This document shows, piece after piece, positions 22,077-33,079 of a DNA stretch of 64,000 bases. The stretch is from Beta vulgaris subsp. vulgaris (lineage: Eukaryota > Streptophyta > Magnoliopsida > Caryophyllales > Amaranthaceae), in the NCBI RefSeq assembly GCF_026745355.1, contig NC_079210.1, forward strand, positions 5,417,345 to 5,481,344, written 5' to 3'. The notes under the pieces are model-generated. The model ran no database searches and was not told the DNA's origin. It was given only the letters and a program-made list of their open reading frames with translations. Position numbers and translations under genes: made by a program. Within the stretch, counting starts at the first letter, position 1. The number at the start of each line of letters is the position of its first letter.

Positions 22077-23687
22077 GGGCCGTGTTCCTTGCCTTCTCCT
22101 TGTTGCAATGCGGACATTGCCAAGTTCAGCTTGGGGGAGGCTCTTCACTGCACATATGGTATCTTCTATCACTTCTTAGGTAGTTTACAGCTTTTGTAGT
22201 TCAGTTTAGCATAGTTTTCTTTGTGTGTTTGGTGTGTTTTGTGTGTTTTTCTTTTCTTTCTCTTTCTTTTTTTTTGGTTTGTTTTGTCTTCACCATGTAT
22301 GATGTGTGAAGCCTGCTGAAAAAAAAAAAAAAAAAAGAGAAATCAAAGTCAAGGTTGAATAGTTGTTTCCCTGTGCCCCATGCTATCATAATGCTGTTTT
22401 GACTTTGGATTGTTGATGGACACGAAACAATGATTGATCACCAAGGCATGGCATAACTGTACTTAGATCTATGATAAGAATCAAGATTGTGGCACTCTAT
22501 ATGTCCTGCAAGCATGTTTAGGCTTAACTGTGAGCTTTGTGCCTTAACGTCATGCTTTTCTTGTGTGTATGCCCACTTCATGAGGGATGCTAGAACTTGT
22601 GTTTTCTCTCATTGATGCATTAGTTATACAATGTCTAAACAAAAATGATTATGACTCACGTAGGAATTTGCACCAAAAGACCAAATAACCTTCCCTGCAT
22701 TCATTTCCCCTAGTTAACCACTCTGAGCTGAGCCTGTTTCTTTTGACAACTACATTATGAGCTCCTCATTTTTCCAAAAATACGTCTCTTTACCATTGGT
22801 AGTGAAGTATTTAGGAATTTTTGGTTGATTAACTTGTGGATTATGAAATTGGTTGTTGGTATGAATGAAAAGATTGCAAGAAAGAGAACAATCATGATTA
22901 ACTACATGTGCAAAAGAAATTCTTCTCTATCCTCATTAGCTAGTAGCTAAAGTAAGAACTCCTAAAAACATGACAAGTAAGATTTCCAAGAGCAATTATG
23001 AAAATCAAATTGAAAAAAAAAAAAAAAAAAATAAAAGAGAGATCTCATTTGAATTATGTCATATTGGAAGTCATTACTTGGGTTATATGAAGAATAAAGG
23101 AGGTGAGATGAAAGAAAAATGGGTCATAGTTGTGTTGCAATTTATTTGATGTGTGGGATGTTCGTTCAAAAGTTGTAGTAATACTTCACTACCTTAAGCA
23201 CCACATTCCCAAATATTTGCCACACCTACCACCTTAAGCCCCATTACAACCTTAATTGAGTCATATGATTTGTTTCATGTATAACTACCTGATGTGGAGA
23301 GATGATACAAGCCTATGGACTAACTTGGTGAAGTGGAGCAATTGAGCGCCATATATCACCCTTCAAACACACGAGTGTGAGAGTAGGGACGGGTACTGGG
23401 GATGGAAAGAAGCAGTCATTTTAACTGCTTGGAGAGTGCTTTACAAATGAGTGGTGAGTCCCTTGTGAGATCCTTCTCATTGATTTGCAGCGCATATTTA
23501 GTGGCCTCTCATTGATTCTTATCCCTGATTGGTATTTGTTTTTGTCGAACCTTACGATTATGACTTGTGGTGTGTTTGGATTCGATCTATTGTCATTTCA
23601 AGAATTTTATGATGGGGTGAAACTACTATTGATGCTTTGAACTGTTGATTTTCAGACAGGTTTTGCTTAGGGGCAAGCAAAAGTCTA
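22077..23687 (+). other. Long untranslated 3' region of Athila-like element A
   Basis: About 1.6 kb without coding signal, containing poly-A/T runs (22318-22337 and 23014-23032). This is typical of Athila elements between the extra ORF and the polypurine tract. Confidence 0.65.
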
Positions 23688-23700
23688 GCTTGGGGGAGTT
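23688..23700 (+). promoter_or_regulatory. Polypurine tract of Athila-like element A
   Basis: GCTTGGGGGAGTT immediately precedes the 3' LTR start TGATATGTC. Confidence 0.9.
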
Positions 23701-25214
23701 TGATATGTCTATTTTATATAGAATTTTACCCCCATTTCCCATGGATTATTGGTATTAATTGCGCTCTTCGGAGCCCTTTTTAGTACTAATGTGTGTCTTG
23801 TAGTGCATTCGTGTTTTCAGGCTGATATTATAGGAACAAGCATATTTTGGTGCATTTCCTAATCCTTGACATCGCTACATGAGCATGAAGTCGGGACGCG
23901 CGAAAATCTCACATTTGCCTAAAAACCTGATGACGCCCGACCGGGACATCTGCCCCGGCTGGTCGGGCGAGTCTTACTTAGTCAGAAATCGAACGCTGAA
24001 GTTCAAGAAATTTGCTCCCGGCCCGACCGGGCGAAATCCGCCCGGGCGGTCGGGCGAATGCTACTTAGCCAATTTTAGAAGATTAAAGCTGCCAGGCGAA
24101 TTTTACATGCGGGCCCGACCGGGCGAAATCCGCCCGGGCGGTCGGGCGAGGCGAATGATATTGTGCTGAAAGGCGCCGGCCGGCGCGACGAAGGCATCAG
24201 ACCTGACGACCGCCGACCGGGTGAAATCCGCCCGACCGGTCGGGCGGGACGATCTTTTGGCTGTTTTGAGCGCGTGTTGCGCCGGATTTGCAAGACATAT
24301 AAATACTATTTTATTAGAGTTAAAAACTACGCCTTTTTACTAGAGAATACATTTTTATAACTTTTTAGAGAGCTTTTGAGTTTATTCCATTGTTGAACAT
24401 TGATTACTACGCTTTGATTCCTTCAAGTAAAGACTAAGTTTTCTTAATCTCTTCTTTCCTTTCATTATTATCATGTCTTTTAATTTGTTCATTATTTGTT
24501 TTGCTATTTCAATTATGTGTGAGTAGTCCATTAATCTAGGGTTAAGTAAAACCCTAGCAATGATTTAATATATGAATTCTTCCATTAATCCCAATTATAT
24601 GATCAATTGTTCTTTTTGATTGGATTGTTCTTATGCTCATTATCATACTAGGGATAGGTGATTTTGATTTGACTCCGTATATCTTATTTTCAATGGGAAT
24701 TGAATCTAGATGGTTTTGTTGATCCAATCAATGGTATGAATATCTTCTATGGGAATAGTTAGATGGGATTGCTAGGAATTTAATTGTGATGCTATGCTTA
24801 ATGCCTCTTTCTTGCATGATTCTATGGGAATAGGTTTGATTGCTTGTTTAGAGTAGTCATTGGTACTCGGGAGAGATCTTTGGTAATTATAGGGTGCATT
24901 ACTCCTCTTGGATTCTTGATTATGTTATTTGGGATGGAATTTTTCATGTATTGGTCATGCTAGTGGTGATGCTTAATTCTAGATGTTTTAGTCAATTGAT
25001 TATATCTTGTGTGTTCTTAGTAATTATTGTAGTTTAGTGTTAGTCTTAGTCAACACCCTTTTCATCATTGTTTGTCACTCGTTTAGTTAAATTGAGTCAA
25101 GATATCTAGTGTTTGATACGTTTGTCCCTGTGGATTCGACCCTGACTTGCTCTGCTACATAGTTAGGAAGTTAGTTAGGTAATTATTTTTGATAGGTGCG
25201 CGACACGCCTACCA
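23701..25214 (+). repeat. 3' LTR of Athila-like element A (full length)
   Basis: 1514 bp from TGATATGTC to CGCCTACCA. It has the GC palindrome array at 23930-24260, a TATA-like TATAAATA at 24298-24305 and the conserved GTGGATTCGACCCTGACTT near its end. Its alignment to the 5' LTR is close. Differences in the GC-rich part are mainly one- or two-base insertions and deletions. Confidence 0.94.
24298..24305 (+). promoter_or_regulatory. TATA-like box of the Athila A LTR
   Basis: TATAAATA downstream of the GC-rich U3 part. It is the likely core promoter and is missing from the 5' LTR because of the deletion at 13684/13685. Confidence 0.55.
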
Positions 25215-25903
25215 ACAAGTACATATCTCTTACCAGATCTGCTTTGGATTCGAACATGGCCACATAAGTCCATATGAATCAATTCAAGAGGACTTTGTGT
25301 GCTTACCATCTTCTTTGGTTTGAACGAGGATCTAACTTGTTTTCCTTTTGCACATGGTCCACAAACTTCATGATTTGAGACCTTGATTGTTGATAGACCA
25401 ACAACTAAGTCCTTACCACTTAGCTTCTGGAGCAAGGTCATACTTGCGTGACCACACCTTTTATGCCGAAGAAGTGGTTCATTGTCGACGACACTTAAAC
25501 AAGTTAGATTGTTCCTATGAACAAGGTTTAGGTCAACAACATAAGTGTTTCCCTTCCTAGTTCCTTCCAGAATCTTGGTACCTGTTCCTGTATTACTTAC
25601 TACACAACACTCGTCAGTAAAGTTCACACTGTTCCCTTTGTCACAAAATTGAGAGATACTAAGTAGATTTTGTTTCATACCCTCGACCAAAAATACAATA
25701 TCTATGGAATGTGATGACTTAGAGTTTCCTACCTTACCTATAGCTACAATATTACCTGTAAGATTGTCTCCGAAAGTCACAGTTCCTCCATCATAGGCTG
25801 AAAGCGAGAGAAATTTCTTTTTATCTCCTGTCATGTGTTTAGAACAGCCGCTATCGAGGTACCACAGGTTGTTCTCCCTCACTTTAGCCTGTATCCAAAA
25901 CAA
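25215..25903 (-). pseudogene. Copia protease and integrase N-terminus (SIRE-like)
   Basis: The protease active site is LWYLDSGCSKHMTGDKK near the start of the frame. The GAG-pre-integrase/zinc-binding part follows, with LLRHKRCGHASMTLLQKLSG and HEVCGPCAKGKQVRSSF. HMDLCGH carries the first catalytic aspartate of integrase. The frame is cut at KRYVL by the Athila insertion (duplication ACAAG) and continues at 13152. The histidine expected in the usual LGH motif reads RCGH. The polyprotein would be processed by this protease in the particle. Confidence 0.9.
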
Positions 25904-27684
25904 TTAGTCAGTGGTAGGAACCCAGTCTGACTTGGGTTCCTTTGTTGGGCTTGTATTTCTCTTAACTTTCCACACTTGCTTAATTAAGCGAGTGTTCATC
26001 TCAATATGTTCTTCTCTGGAGGAACAGTCAGACACTAAGTGACCACTGTTCCCACAGTAAGAGCATACTCGGCTGCTTGGAAGATCAACATATTTTTTCA
26101 TTTTGTTTTTCTTCTTGTGATTGAAACCTAACCCATTCCTTCCTTCATTTTTATACTTTTGTATCCAACTCACTTGATCAGGAAGTTTTGTTCTTGAAGA
26201 TTTCATTTTCCCTTTAAGTACCAGATACTCATTTAAAACACTATCATGTTCGAACTTTAATTTTTCGAACTCGGACCTGGTATTTATAGAGGAACTGGTT
26301 CCTTCAGGAACAAATAGTTTCAATACAGCCATCTCTATATTCAAGAAATAATTTTCATTTTTAGCATTTTCAAAAGCTTCTTGAATACGTTGGTTTTCAT
26401 CAAAAACTTCAAAGAATCTTTCCTCAATATTTGCATTTATTGGTTTAAACCAATTTGAATGTCGTTTGGTGACTTCTAAGGCCTTTTCCATATTTTCTTC
26501 TCTAACGCAGATAGCCTTGTAATCATCCAAAGTTTCCAAAACAAGTTTTATTAATTGATTCTTTGAAAGTTCTTTTAACTCTTATTCAACAACATTAATG
26601 CGTACCTTATTGCTTGGCAAGTCTTCTTCATCGTCTGTCTTTGCCATGAGACACAAATGAGCTGTTTCCTCTTTAGGTTGTTCCTGCTCCTCGTCTGAAT
26701 CTAATTCTCCCCAGGCAGCAACCATGGCCCTTCTCATATCAACTTTTGAGAAAGGTTTTTGTTGTTCCTTTCCTTTCTCCTTGTATTTTCCTTTCCCTTG
26801 TCATTTTCCCAAAGTGGACATTCCTTTATGAAGTGCTCAGGACTTCCACATTTATGACAGCTTAGCTTCCCTGGCTTTTTCAAGTTTTTTCCTTTTTAAT
26901 TCTTGTTGAAGAATTTCTTGAATCTTTGCACAATCAATGCTGCCTCTTCATCAGTTTTTGAATCCTCTTGTTCATTAGACTTGAGAGAAAAAGCTTTAGG
27001 TCTACTAGAGTCAACTTCATGAGTTCCTAGATGTATTTCATGAGTCAACAGGGAACCAAAAAGTTGCTCGAAATTGAATATGGTGAAATCTTTTGTTTCA
27101 AGCAAAGCAGTGACCTTTGCTATCCATTTTTCATCCTGAGGTAGACTTCGTAGTACTTTTCGTACTTGTTCCTCTGGAGTGATGACCTTCCATAGGGATT
27201 CAAGCTCATTTATTATGTTGGAGAACCTTGTGAGCATTTCTTGGACAGACTCCTTAGGCTTCATTTGAAATAGCTCATATTTGTGCATGAACATATCTAT
27301 ATTTGATCTCTTGACTTCGTTTGTTCCTTCGTGAGTAACTTGAAGAAGTTCCCACATTTGCTTGGCCAATTTGCATCCCATGATTCGATTGTGTTCATGG
27401 GGACCAAGGCCACAGTGGAGAATCTTTTTGGCCAAGTTGTTCATCTCCATCTTATCGAAGTCATCTTTGTCATATTTGGAGAGAGGTTTGGGGATGTCTT
27501 CACCTTTTTCATATTTCTCTGTGACTTTGAAGTCACCAATCTCTATCACTCTCCAAACTTGATAATTTTCAGCCTTAATGAAAATTTTCATATGATTTTT
27601 CTAGTATGGATAATACTTGCCGTTAAACATAGGTGGACGCTGAGTTGAGTAACTTTCATCCGATCTTTCTCCCGATGTGTTCAT
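25904..27684 (-). pseudogene. Copia gag with two zinc knuckles (SIRE-like)
   Basis: The likely start is the ATG at 27684, giving MNTSGERSDESYSTQRPPMF. A TAG at 27601-27603 stands where the conserved YPYWK tryptophan belongs. The capsid domain then reads openly from 27591 to 26896 (MKIFIKAENYQVW, MWELLQVTHEGTNEVKRSNI, LTRFSNIINELESLWK). A first knuckle CHKCGSPEHFIKEC follows near 26818-26862, and a second, CSYCGNSGHLVSDC, near 26030-26075 in the frame 26539-25904. Long gag with two knuckles fits SIRE/Maximus. The nonsense codon and frameshifts between 26896 and 26539 inactivate it. Confidence 0.88.
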
Positions 27685-27734
27685 CTTTTTCAGGAACTAG
27701 CTCCTCAGTGTTAACTGATTCTTGGAGGAACCTT

Positions 27735-27746
27735 GCTCTGATACCA
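27735..27746 (-). promoter_or_regulatory. Primer-binding site of the SIRE-like element
   Basis: Minus strand TGGTATCAGAGC, complementary to the 3' part of plant initiator tRNA-Met, two bases inside the 5' LTR. Confidence 0.92.
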
Positions 27747-27748
27747 AT

Positions 27749-28897
27749 TTTTAGTCGAGTACAAGCACTTGAGCAACTACAAGGGGGGGGGGGGTGTGAA
27801 TTGTAGTTGGGGAGATTTTCTAACTTTTTGTGAAAATAAAAGAATATTTATCTAAGAAAGAGATAAATGCATAAACTTGAAAGAAATAAGAACACGGGAA
27901 CTTTTACAAGAAAAACTTCCTAGGCCCAATAGGAAGAAAAACCATGACCATGAGAGACTTTGACTCAATTCTCTTTAATGAACTTTAGGCCAAAAGACTC
28001 TCTTTTGTACAACCTAAACTCGGACCTTCTCTATTCCTCTAGGAACTTGTTCCCTGTCAACTTGTTTCCCCTGAACAATTGACTTTCTCTCTTAACTTCA
28101 CTCGAAGTCTTTTCTCTTTCTCTTTTCTTTCTCTTTCTCTTTTTCTCTCGAAATGATTACAGATTTTGATTCACATAACCCAATCTTTAATACACTGAGT
28201 AATAATGAAAGAAGAGTAAAAACCGAATATACTTTCACAAAAATATTATAATAAAATTCTGAAAGCATAACTCTTAAGTTTGTTACACAAAACTATTTGT
28301 AGATGATAATCATTCCCATGATCTTCTCCGTGAACATAGTGGAGCTGAATTTCAGACTCACTTCTTCCACGTTCTAGTTGTTGGCAAAATCGGTTGGGAG
28401 TTATGTGGTTGGTTCCGAAACTTCAGCCATTATCACACGCCTTACTAGTAGACGGGCTGTTGTGGTTTGTTGTAGTTCCTAAAATCTAGGAATTACTTCA
28501 ACAACCCTCCTCTTTAGGTGTTGCCGGATTGTGCCTTTGAAAGCTCCTATTTAATTTGCTGCGCACAAACTAACTTCCAAGAGCATTATGGAATCACATA
28601 ATTTTCACAATATTTACGTCCATAATATAAACTATTTGTAACGTACACAAATAAAGTTAACAAATTAATTTTTTGATTAACCTCCTAATCAATTCTCCAT
28701 AAGTTATTAAACATAATATTTATGATATCTAAAAGATAATAAATCTAAGAGAAAATAACAAATCTAGATTAGAAGATAAAATAAAACAAAAAACGAATAA
28801 ATCTAATAACATAAAATTAAACTAATAACACACGAAATAAAAGAAACTAAATTAACCAAAGTTAATTATTTGTCATCATCAAAATAGTGAAACAACA
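27749..28897 (-). repeat. 5' LTR of the SIRE-like element (uninterrupted)
   Basis: 1149 bp between the primer-binding site and the AAGGA duplication. It serves as the uninterrupted reference for the broken 3' LTR. A run of G at 27782-27792 is present only here. The inner terminus reads TTTTAG where the other LTR has TGTTAG, so the end has mutated. Confidence 0.92.
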
Positions 28898-28902
28898 AAG
28901 GA

Positions 28903-29720
28903 AACCTAAGTTAGATTCTTGTCCCCAAGATTCTCAAAAGAAAGGAAAATTCCAAAAGGAGTCAAGGGGATACAAGGCTTAAATCAATGGTAAGGGTAGC
29001 AGCATCGCAAGATGATCAAAACTTGCATCAAAGCAAGTCATCAAACATGAAAGAATTGAGCCTTAGGACTAGTGCAGCGAGAGCTCAAATTAGCAATCAA
29101 AAATGTGCAAGAGTCTCTTATAGCAAATGTTAGAATCGATGAAGAAGCTCTTCAAGCTGGTATCACAAGGTTGTTCCCTCCAGAAGAAAATCAACCTAGT
29201 TCCTCCTCTCAAGAGATAGCTATCCAACAACATCATGAAAAAGATTCTCTTATGAAAGGGGCTGTCGAAAATGGCGTTAATGAGGAGTATAACTCAGAAT
29301 TGGATTCAGAGATCTGGATTTGTTGGTATCAGATAGTGATTTATTGTTGGATGGAAATCATTAATAACCGAATCCCATACAAGAATTTACGAGGGCCAGG
29401 ACATGCAATGTAACGTAGTTATGTTACCAACAGAATTCAAGGGTTCAGAGGACCAGTCAGGATTCCAAACCAATGCTGCATCATGGGAAGATGAAGTTTA
29501 TAAGGACGAGAAAGCATGGACTCTTTAAAGTTAGTTCCCAACATCAGGATTGAGGTTGCTCTACAACTTGAGTCACAAACTCACCAAGAGATAGAAGACT
29601 AAAGTGCAATCTCATTCAAGAAATTGAGGACGTCTCAGAAGTTGAAGATATCCAATTAAAATATGAATTTATTCAACAGGCGTCAAGCTATGATCAATCA
29701 CTAGCTCTAGCTAGTTTATA
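28903..29720 (+). pseudogene. Ty3/gypsy gag remnant, continuation after the copia insertion
   Basis: Sequence resumes the interrupted gypsy frame right after AAGGA with lysine-rich text. A longer open stretch (29072-29413) contains ELKLAIKNVQESLIANVRID and LQAGITRLFPPEEN. In another frame CNVVMLPTEFKGSEDQSG is readable near 29410-29460. These are weakly conserved linker pieces, and no enzyme domain is visible. Belonging to the same element as 1-2377 is inferred from the shared target duplication. Confidence 0.5.
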
Positions 29721-30415
29721 GAGTTAGATTAATTTTTTGCTTTTTGTCATAGATCACATGTTTAACTTGGACAACATGGTCATTTCAACATATTGCATAC
29801 TCAAACAGGGGCTTGTTTAACAAAAATAAGGTTTTGAATACACAAACAGGAGTTGGTTTATTAATAACTATGGTTTACAACACACAAATATGAGTTCTTA
29901 TAAAAAAGCCATTGTACCTTTTCGAGACAAAAGCTGAATGAGACACGCAAATTGATGCAACTTTTTGCTTTATGACAGAGATCACATATATATTTTTTAG
30001 AAACAGTTGCCTTTTATATTCTTATTTAATCATAAAGTGTTTTTTTTACATAAAAGTAACTTTTTGAAAAAAAAATAGAAAAAATATTATGAGTAGGCAT
30101 GTTGGCTGCTTATAATGAGTGTTTTATCAGTCATCGACGAAGAACAGGATTAGTAGCAATACATGTGGTTGATGCCTGATATGTTCTCATAAAGTATTCT
30201 GACATAATCATGTAAAAGTACACCCAACTTAGCAATAACATAGCGAACATTTAGTGTCACAAGAAGGTCTTGTATTCAAATTTACATGCTGCATGGCGCC
30301 GACATTCATATGCTACCATGGCGCGATTTTTTCTTTTGGCATGACATACATTTCCCTAGAAAATCATCAAAAACATGCGCAAAAGGTGTCAAATCCCCAA
30401 GTATTTACTTCATAT
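29721..30415. other. Unassigned AT-rich interval
   Basis: No gene, terminal repeat or tRNA seen. Around 29790-29900 there is a loosely repeated CACAAACAGGAGTTGGTTT-type motif. It may be a remnant of the older gypsy element. Confidence 0.4.
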
Positions 30416-31089
30416 TGTTAGAATAGTTTGGAGTTGATCCAAACTTAAAACTTTTTGTGTTGTTTTCCTACATTGGTAGTGAAAGAACTTGTATTCCAAT
30501 TTATATTTAAAATAATATTGTATAATGTGGTAAACATGTTATGGAGAAGATAGTGGACAATCCCCCGCGCGCCACTACCGCCTCCGACCGTCATTCGTCG
30601 TACACGCGCCAGCTAGATATCCAGACTAGATATGGTACGATGTGACTGTTATTTTTAGGGCCGACTTGGTTTAATATTTTCATTGTTACAATTCTCTTGA
30701 TTGTTACACTTTGTAACGGTTTTATTAATTTTCATTATCTGCTGAGTTACTTCTTATGGTTGGAGATTTCCCATTAATCCATCAGTTATATTTTTCCATT
30801 TTGCTCCTATAAATAGTCCATCTTCTCTTCAGAAAATACACAACTCAAAATCTTCTTTTTCTCAGCTCACAGAATACATATTCCATTACATTTATTCTTT
30901 TCGAGTTCAATTGATACTGGATTCATCTACCGAAGTGCACCGATTCGTGGAGGTGACGTTAACCTTGGAATCAGTGTCTGTTATCCATTTGCACCTGTTG
31001 TTGAGGTCTATCAACCTAGGGTAGTGATCATATCACGACGTTTTGATTTCAGATAAGTTTTTTCGATTTTTCCTCTACTAGTTCCAACA
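30416..31089 (+). repeat. Putative 5' LTR of copia element II
   Basis: The ends TGTTAGAA and TTCCAACA form the short inverted repeat typical of copia LTRs. A TATA-like TATAAATA is at 30808-30815. The gag ATG lies 45 bp after it (31134). No clear primer-binding site follows and no second copy is present in the window, so this is a tentative call. Confidence 0.55.
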
Positions 31090-31133
31090 ATCTAAGTCGG
31101 TATTCTGTTCGGTTCTAGTATTACTAATTCTAC

Positions 31134-32451
31134 ATGACTGCTGAAAATATTCCTTTGCTCAACCTAATAATACTCTTATACATGCCCCCCAAAGGATTAT
31201 CTGATCTGTCCAAATCTAAACCTTCGGATGGAAAGAACTTTAAACGTTGGTTTGAAGTGTGATATTGATAATGTGTTATATGAAGAAATTGTTCTTGATG
31301 AATCTGCCACTGATTATGATACTAAGAAAGCTAAGGGCATCGTACTGTTAGAGGAATTGTGTTGCATTACATGGATAAATCTTTGTTTGATATTTACTGT
31401 AATGCAACATTGCTAAAGAAATCTGGATTGTTGTTGATGTTAAGTATGGTTTTGATGATGCTGATACTAAGAAGTTTGTTGCTGCTAAGTGGCTTAAATT
31501 TGAGATCGTAGATGACAAGCCTATTATAGACCAAATTCGTGAATATGAAAATATAGTTTCTTTAATCATTGCTGAAGGCATGTCAATATGTGATCAAGCC
31601 AATGCACTCATCTAGAAGTTACCTTCTTCTTGGGGAGAATAAAAGAAAAATCTGAGGCACAACAAAAAAGATATAAAGCTGCAAGAATTAGTTGCTCATA
31701 TCAAGATTGAAGATGCAAACAGAAGCCATGAATGTGTTAAGATTATTGCTTCTTTCGCTATTGTTATTGCTGACTATAAGAATGCAGGTACATACAAGAG
31801 TGTTGACGGGTGACTAGAACAACAAGCGCAAGAGGTTTGATCGAGAACGCTTCTACTGCCACAAGAAAGGACACATTTTTACCCATTCCCATGTTAGGAT
31901 TTCAAGTGAGACGAATGGAAACAAAGGCAACCAAAAATTTACAACAAGAATTACAAGGCGCATAGAAACAATTTTGGTCAAGGAAATCCTTAAGCCAATC
32001 TCCATGACAATTGTGAGGATGTTGTTTTTGTTCTCTCTGAAGCCAACTTGACTAAAAATCAATTTGAGTGGATCGTTAATACTGGACCTACACGTCACAT
32101 TAGCACCAACAAAGATTCTGGTGATGGTGAGTACGTGTACATGGGATATTCGAAAAAGGTATGGGTCCACTATAAAGAAAATGTCACTCTGAAACTCACT
32201 TATGGAAAGACATTAGCTCTTGAAAATGTGCTACATGTCCCTGATGTGCGTAGGAACATTATTTTTGGGTCTTTTCTTAATAATGTTAGTGTTAAGCTTT
32301 CTTTTGATTCTGGTAAAGTGTTGTCAAATTTTGGACAGTTTGTTGCAGAAGGATTTTGTAATGGTGGTTTATTTGTATTGGATATTGAAATGAATGCATC
32401 ATGCTCTTCTGCTTATACTGTTGATTCTGTTGTTACTTGGCATTTTAGACT
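31134..32451 (+). pseudogene. Copia II gag and protease remnant
   Basis: Gag starts at ATG 31134 (MTAENIPLL). In shifting frames come LSDLSKSKPSDGKNFKRWFE, YMDKSLFDIYCNA and FVAAKWLKFEIVDDK, as in copia gag of the UBN2 type. A broken zinc knuckle (FYCHKKGH) is near 31850-31875. The protease region reads FEWIVNTGPTRHIS, where the expected D(S/T)G aspartate is replaced by asparagine (NTG). The frame then leads to the GAG-pre-integrase motif, which is cut at 32451 by a hAT MITE. Confidence 0.75.
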
Positions 32452-33079
32452 AGAGATGGCAGTGGGTAATGGAACCTATCCGAATCCGTGAATCCAGATC
32501 CATTTTTTACAGATTTGGATCCTCAAATTTTGGACCCTATGGATCCGGTTAGGATCTGGATCCTCCTTGGAAAAAAACAAATATGGACCGGGTCCTACAT
32601 TATTATTATTATTATTTAATAATATAATGTTAGTTATTACATGTAATTATGGGTTTTTAATTTGCTTGAATTTCGAATTATTGTTCTAATTGATGTGCGG
32701 ATTTACTGGATTATTGAGTTCGGAAAATCGGTTGATAATTGTAATCTTTCAGAAATAGTTGATTAACAATTTGATAATTAAATAGTTGTAAATGGTTGCA
32801 ATGGTTATTTTTCAGAAATTAAATGTAATTTTTGGTTTATATTAGATGACTTTATTGTTTAATTCTTTGATTATTGTGAAAATTAGGGTAGTTTGAACAT
32901 AATAGGCAAGCATCCATTTTGGATCCATTTAGGACCCAGATCCATAGGATCTATACGAATCTGGATCTGAATCCTCATTCTCATTACCCAATTGATCCGA
33001 GTAGGATATGGATCTTTGCCTATAAAACAAATCTGGATCCTAGAAGACCCTGTCCAGATCCTACCCATCGCCATCTCTA
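32452..33079. mobile_element. hAT-type foldback MITE in copia II
   Basis: Inverted ends AGAGATGGC and GCCATCTCTA enclose 628 bp. The 8-bp duplication TTTAGACT is at 32444-32451 and 33080-33087. The inner 100 bp or so of both arms are also loosely inverted and rich in GGATC/GATCC steps. Removal restores the copia codons WHFRLGHVNDKSIKH exactly, which proves the boundaries. No transposase. Confidence 0.92.

Larger units (their letters stand above)
13153..25214 (+). mobile_element. Athila-like Ty3/gypsy retrotransposon A
   Basis: The 12.06-kb element is flanked by a perfect duplication ACAAG (13148-13152 and 25215-25219) and is inserted in the SIRE integrase. It carries a 5' LTR, a primer-binding site TGGCGCCGTTGCCGGG, gag with a zinc knuckle, protease, reverse transcriptase (FMDD), RNase H, integrase, a long spacer, an envelope-like ORF, a polypurine tract and a 3' LTR. 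Order reverse transcriptase, RNase H, integrase is Ty3/gypsy. The DLGASVSLMPLS protease and the extra ORF after pol point to the Athila lineage. Pol is split by about seven frameshifts but has few stop codons, so the copy is young yet not intact. Confidence 0.95.
2378..28897 (-). mobile_element. SIRE/Maximus-like Ty1/copia retrotransposon, interrupted by three later insertions
   Basis: Read on the minus strand the element has a 5' LTR (27749-28897), a primer-binding site matching the initiator tRNA-Met (27735-27746), gag with two zinc knuckles, protease, integrase, reverse transcriptase with YVDD, RNase H, an extra envelope-like ORF, a polypurine tract (8195-8213) and a 3' LTR (2378-8194). 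The LTR ends are TGTTG and TAACA. A perfect 5-bp duplication AAGGA flanks it (2373-2377 and 28898-28902), and the interrupted gag continues across it. Removing the nested insertions leaves about 9.8 kb, the usual size for SIRE/Maximus. Gag has a stop where tryptophan is expected, and there are several frameshifts, so the copy is dead. Order pol then extra ORF excludes Ty3/gypsy. Confidence 0.92.

Noticed and set aside
29321..29335. TTGGTATCAGATAG resembling an initiator tRNA primer-binding site
   Set aside because: It lies inside an open gag-like stretch, has no LTR end before it, and matches only ten bases.
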